Source: Prevotellaceae bacterium UBA7028
GTDB taxonomy: Bacteria; Bacteroidota; Bacteroidia; Bacteroidales; Bacteroidaceae
DNA length: 15,385 nt
Direction: 5' to 3'
Assembly: GCA_002494215.1 (NCBI GenBank)
Contig: DLBF01000139.1
Coordinates: forward strand, 1-15,385
Part shown: positions 12,826-15,385 of the stretch, piece after piece
Layout of the letters: each line of letters opens with the position of its first letter
Position numbering within the stretch: the first letter of the stretch is position 1
Program-made: the position numbers and the translations under genes
The notes under the pieces: generated by a model
Databases searched by the model: none
What the model saw: the letters and a program-made list of their open reading frames with translations, nothing else
Told to the model about the DNA's origin: nothing

Positions 12826-14727
12826 TTACATTTTTTTTGCTTTAAAGTTGGTGATTTGACTGTTGAACTGCCCAGTTTTCTGTAATGGGAAGACAAGGGT
12901 GCGGACGTAGTTATAGGTTTTGTCCTTGGTGTAGAAACGTTTTTCTATACCCAGTTCCTGTATCAACTTCCCATTTACGTAGAGGGAAGTGCTATGGTTG
13001 GTGCCTTTGATGGCGATGTGCTCCTTCTTGCCAGCCTTGCCCTTATACCTAAAAGTGTAAAGGTAGCCATCTCGGCTGAAGCCTAACCATCCGCCTATGG
13101 GGTCTGCCAAATATACCTTGGCATAGGGACCTTCCGTCAGGATGGTGCCATCGGGTTCGGCTGTCCATGTGATGTCAAAATCTACCTGATAGTCATAACC
13201 AATTTGTGCCTCGTCGCTTGGATTAATGATGGTTTCTTTACTTAATTTCTGAATTTCTATTTCGGTGTTACCCAATTGGTTACATTTATATCCTTCACCT
13301 AACACTTTACGTTTACTATCCCATGCGGCATAGCCGATAGTATCATTAATTGCGCGCCATGTTTTTTCGGAGATAACTTGCACGGCAGGGTAGATGCGAT
13401 GGTGGATATCGCCTACCGAAATGCCGTTGTAACAGATGTCGTTCCAGACGCAAAACATACCGCCGTGAATCTGCGGATCGCGCACGGGGAACTTCTCCTT
13501 TCCTATCTGGGCAGGTGTCCATGTCTCATATAGATTCTTGCAGTTGAGATAGTCATTGTAATAGCCTGCGGCGGGTACGATATAGACGTATCTGTCAGGA
13601 ACAGTTATCATGTGGTAACCTAACTTGTACATGTCGTGCGGATTTGCATAGCCGTTGTACCACATATCCATCATTACGTTTTCTACCTTGACGGGAGTCT
13701 CGCCCTTGGCGTGTGTGAGTTGCCCCCAGAAGACAGCTTGCTTGCCATAGCGCTCCACTTCGCGGATGAGGTGATCAACCAGACCGCGAAAGAGCTCTAC
13801 GATATCCTTGTCTTTGTTACTATATTCATCTACGCCGATGTGCATGCGGGGGCAGCAGAATACGGGATCTGGACCACCCAGATACTCGGCATAGAGGCTG
13901 TCCAGGAAGGGACGCAGCTCGGGGTTGCGCAGCTCCAGGTGATTCTGGCCGTAATCCTTGCTGGCCAGCGAGGGGCGGTAGTGCGAGAAGCAAAGCGAGT
14001 GCGAAGGGGTGTCTATCTCGGGAATAATCTCCACGCCCATCTTCTTGGCATAGAGGATGAAATCATGGAAGTCTTTCTTGGTGTAGAAGCCGTCCTTGGC
14101 TGTCAGTTCGGGGAAGTACTCGCTCTCTATGCGGAAGGCAGCGTATGTCTCGTCCCAGTTGCTGTTATAGTACCGATGATCTCCGCAGTCGTTCAGATGC
14201 ACCTGCAGAGTGTTCATCTTATAATACGACATCATCTCCACCAGGCTGTACAGGTAGGATAGGGGAATGTACTTGCGCCCCACGTCCACCATGGCTCCAC
14301 GTATTTCGTAAGCTGGTGTGTCTGTGATGGTTCCGCAGGCAAGTGGCTCTCCCTGTACCTTCAATTGTTGTAGCGTCTGAATACCCCACAGGATTCCTTG
14401 CTCCGTCTGCGCCTTGACGGTAATGCCCTTGGGGGTTATAGCAAGTTGGTAACCTTCTGCACCCAACTCCTTGTCTTTGCAGAGCTGCAAGTTCACGGAG
14501 CCTCCTTTGCCTTGTGTGGCAGGAATGTTGTTCGTGAAGCCCGACAGGTACTGGGCTTCGTCTTGCAGCGCTGCATCGTTATAACTGATGCTTGACAGCT
14601 GGTTCCATTGCAGTTCGCCCTTTGCGGGTTTCCAGTTTTCAATGGCTGGTACTACGAAAGGTCTCTCCTGAGCAAATACAAGTGTACTCGCAAAAATAAC
14701 AAAAATGAGTGATAGTTGTTTGCTCAT
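12826..14727 (-). CDS. GH20 family glycosidase with C-terminal beta-sandwich
   Basis: The protein has 633 residues with a signal peptide (1-19, ending LVFA). An N-terminal GH20b-like domain (25-135) precedes the GH20 barrel (about 138-470). R143 and D148 lie in 'EIRGAMVDVGRKY', H243 in 'EIDTPSH', the catalytic D300-E301 pair in 'HIGVDEYS', and W334, W356 and W428 line the pocket. The loop after 'HLND' differs from typical GH20 enzymes: the usual 'GWR.EI' is replaced by 'CGDHRYYNSNWDETYAAFRIE', so the substrate may differ from simple terminal GlcNAc. Residues 500-633 look like a concanavalin-type beta-sandwich ('VDFDITWTAE', 'SLYVNGKLI'). By family it is an exo-hexosaminidase or related biosidase. 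It is transcribed toward the tRNA, 82 bp away, with no evident terminator between. Confidence 0.9.
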   Translation of the reverse strand: MSKQLSLIFVIFASTLVFAQERPFVVPAIENWKPAKGELQWNQLSSISYNDAALQDEAQYLSGFTNNIPATQGKGGSVNLQLCKDKELGAEGYQLAITPKGITVKAQTEQGILWGIQTLQQLKVQGEPLACGTITDTPAYEIRGAMVDVGRKYIPLSYLYSLVEMMSYYKMNTLQVHLNDCGDHRYYNSNWDETYAAFRIESEYFPELTAKDGFYTKKDFHDFILYAKKMGVEIIPEIDTPSHSLCFSHYRPSLASKDYGQNHLELRNPELRPFLDSLYAEYLGGPDPVFCCPRMHIGVDEYSNKDKDIVELFRGLVDHLIREVERYGKQAVFWGQLTHAKGETPVKVENVMMDMWYNGYANPHDMYKLGYHMITVPDRYVYIVPAAGYYNDYLNCKNLYETWTPAQIGKEKFPVRDPQIHGGMFCVWNDICYNGISVGDIHHRIYPAVQVISEKTWRAINDTIGYAAWDSKRKVLGEGYKCNQLGNTEIEIQKLSKETIINPSDEAQIGYDYQVDFDITWTAEPDGTILTEGPYAKVYLADPIGGWLGFSRDGYLYTFRYKGKAGKKEHIAIKGTNHSTSLYVNGKLIQELGIEKRFYTKDKTYNYVRTLVFPLQKTGQFNSQITNFKAKKM

Positions 14728-14753
14728 TGTTCTTGATAGTATGTTAACGGGTG

Positions 14754-14761
14754 CAAATGTA
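14754..14761 (-). promoter_or_regulatory. -7 promoter element for the second GH20 gene
   Basis: The minus strand reads TACATTTG, matching TAnnTTTG, 27 bp before the start at 14727. No TTTG lies at the matching -33 position. Confidence 0.5.
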
Positions 14762-15120
14762 TAAAATATATTTTTTAAAAAAAGAACAATGCTGCAACTT
14801 TTTCGATTTCTGGGGTAATGTTAGAAATAAACTCATGTTGTGCAAAAAAAAAGTTCATATAGTTCCTATTTGGGTAAGTTTTGTGTGTTTGTACTGCATC
14901 CATGTGAAAACGACAACAATGAAAATACAGTATTCCCAGGTTTTGGTCATCTCAAATTCTAGCGGTTACTGGCAGATAGATTTTCAACCCACAGATACCA
15001 ACAACTCCAATATATCGTCAAGGTGGTACAGGGTAACTTCTTTGATATTCTCTCGCGCGCATAAATTAATATAATGTATGGTGCGTTGTGAATGCAATTT
15101 TTCTGAAAAAAGTTGTTGAT
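14762..15120. other. Gap between divergent GH20 gene and rRNA operon
   Basis: This stretch is AT-rich. I see no convincing gene, RNA or repeat in it. Short frames on both strands lack start signals and recognisable motifs. Confidence 0.5.
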
Positions 15121-15124
15121 ATGT

Positions 15125-15155
15125 TTTGGTGGTTTGCGGAATTGTTGTACCTTTG
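15125..15155 (+). promoter_or_regulatory. rRNA operon promoter
   Basis: TTTG (15125-15128), a 19-bp spacer, then TACCTTTG (15148-15155): a full Bacteroidetes -33/-7 promoter. A/T-rich tracts just upstream (15100-15120) could act as an UP element. Transcription should start near 15162. Confidence 0.85.
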
Positions 15156-15159
15156 CACC

Positions 15160-15373
15160 CGCAAACGAGAAACACGGGCCCTGACGAGGGGTTCTGAAAG
15201 TCTCGGGAGCACAGTTCTTTGACATAATTCCATAGACAGAAATTGTAGTACAAGAGAAAACAAGTACGAACCGTCATTCTGAAAAGAAATGAGATACTCG
15301 GCCAGTTAAGATTCTTTATACCGTATTATATATACAGAACAAAATCATTCGCAAGAATGAGAAAGATATTTTT
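15160..15373 (+). promoter_or_regulatory. rRNA operon leader with boxA-like antitermination site
   Basis: The region between the promoter and 16S contains GTTCTTTGACA (15214-15224), which resembles bacterial rrn boxA and the 'TTCTTTGACATA' block I know from Bacteroidetes leaders. A small stem TCATTC/GAATGA with a GCAA tetraloop (15345-15360) lies just before the mature 16S end. No tRNA or protein gene is present. Confidence 0.8.
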
Positions 15374-15385
15374 ACAATGAAGAGT
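15374..15385 (+). rRNA. rrs: 16S rRNA, first 12 bases only
   Basis: The last bases, ACAATGAAGAGT, align with the conserved 16S 5' end (AAATTGAAGAGT in E. coli, continuing TTGATC outside the window). The preceding promoter and leader support the call. The exact mature 5' end is set by analogy. Confidence 0.85.

Noticed and set aside
13636..14262. 208-residue open frame on the plus strand
   Set aside because: Antisense shadow of the second GH20 gene, whose catalytic motifs are clear.
14775..14903. 42-residue minus-strand frame upstream of the second GH20 gene
   Set aside because: It ends upstream of the promoter-like box, has no ribosome site, and consists partly of Phe from T-runs; likely chance.
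14751..15074. 107-residue plus-strand frame before the rRNA operon
   Set aside because: No start signal, odd composition from AT-rich DNA, no recognisable motif, and it overlaps the promoter of the divergent GH20 gene.

Overview
The window looks like chromosomal DNA of a Bacteroidales bacterium, most likely Prevotella or a close relative. Four things point that way. Promoters fit the Bacteroidetes -33 TTTG / -7 TAnnTTTG pattern. Secreted proteins end in a short 'VYDL.GR...' tail of the type IX secretion sort. There is a TPR/DUF6377-type membrane regulator. The right edge carries a Bacteroidetes-style rRNA operon promoter and leader running into 16S rRNA. All protein genes lie on the minus strand; only the rRNA operon reads rightward.

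Layout, left to right. (1) 1-2896: a two-gene unit, transcribed right to left. It holds a single-chain fusion of a BASS-family (bile acid:Na+ symporter type) transporter with a phosphoglycolate-phosphatase-like HAD domain, then a PreA-like dihydropyrimidine dehydrogenase subunit cut by the left edge. (2) 3208-7986: a probable operon of a secreted two-repeat protein, a 54-residue small protein, and a 994-residue Ser-type sulfatase with LamG-like and trefoil-like modules. The sulfatase and the two-repeat protein share a module of about 140 residues that I cannot assign firmly to a named family. (3) 8214-9893: a membrane-anchored TPR regulator with a C-terminal helix-turn-helix-like end. (4) 10034-12240: a GH20 beta-hexosaminidase and a small YqiA-like esterase. 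(5) 12241-12825: a repeat-rich gap with a 157-bp nested palindrome, a tRNA-Arg(TCT) and a 7-bp tandem repeat. (6) 12826-14727: a second, divergent GH20 enzyme with a C-terminal beta-sandwich. (7) 14728-15385: a gap, then the rrn promoter, leader and first bases of 16S rRNA.

Taken together, the middle of the window reads as a small glycan-scavenging set. A secreted sulfatase and two exo-hexosaminidases could desulfate and trim N-acetylhexosamines from host or dietary sulfated glycans such as mucin or keratan-type chains, and a local membrane regulator sits among them. There is no SusC/SusD pair in view, so this is not a classic polysaccharide utilization locus as far as the window shows. Substrates are inferred from family only.
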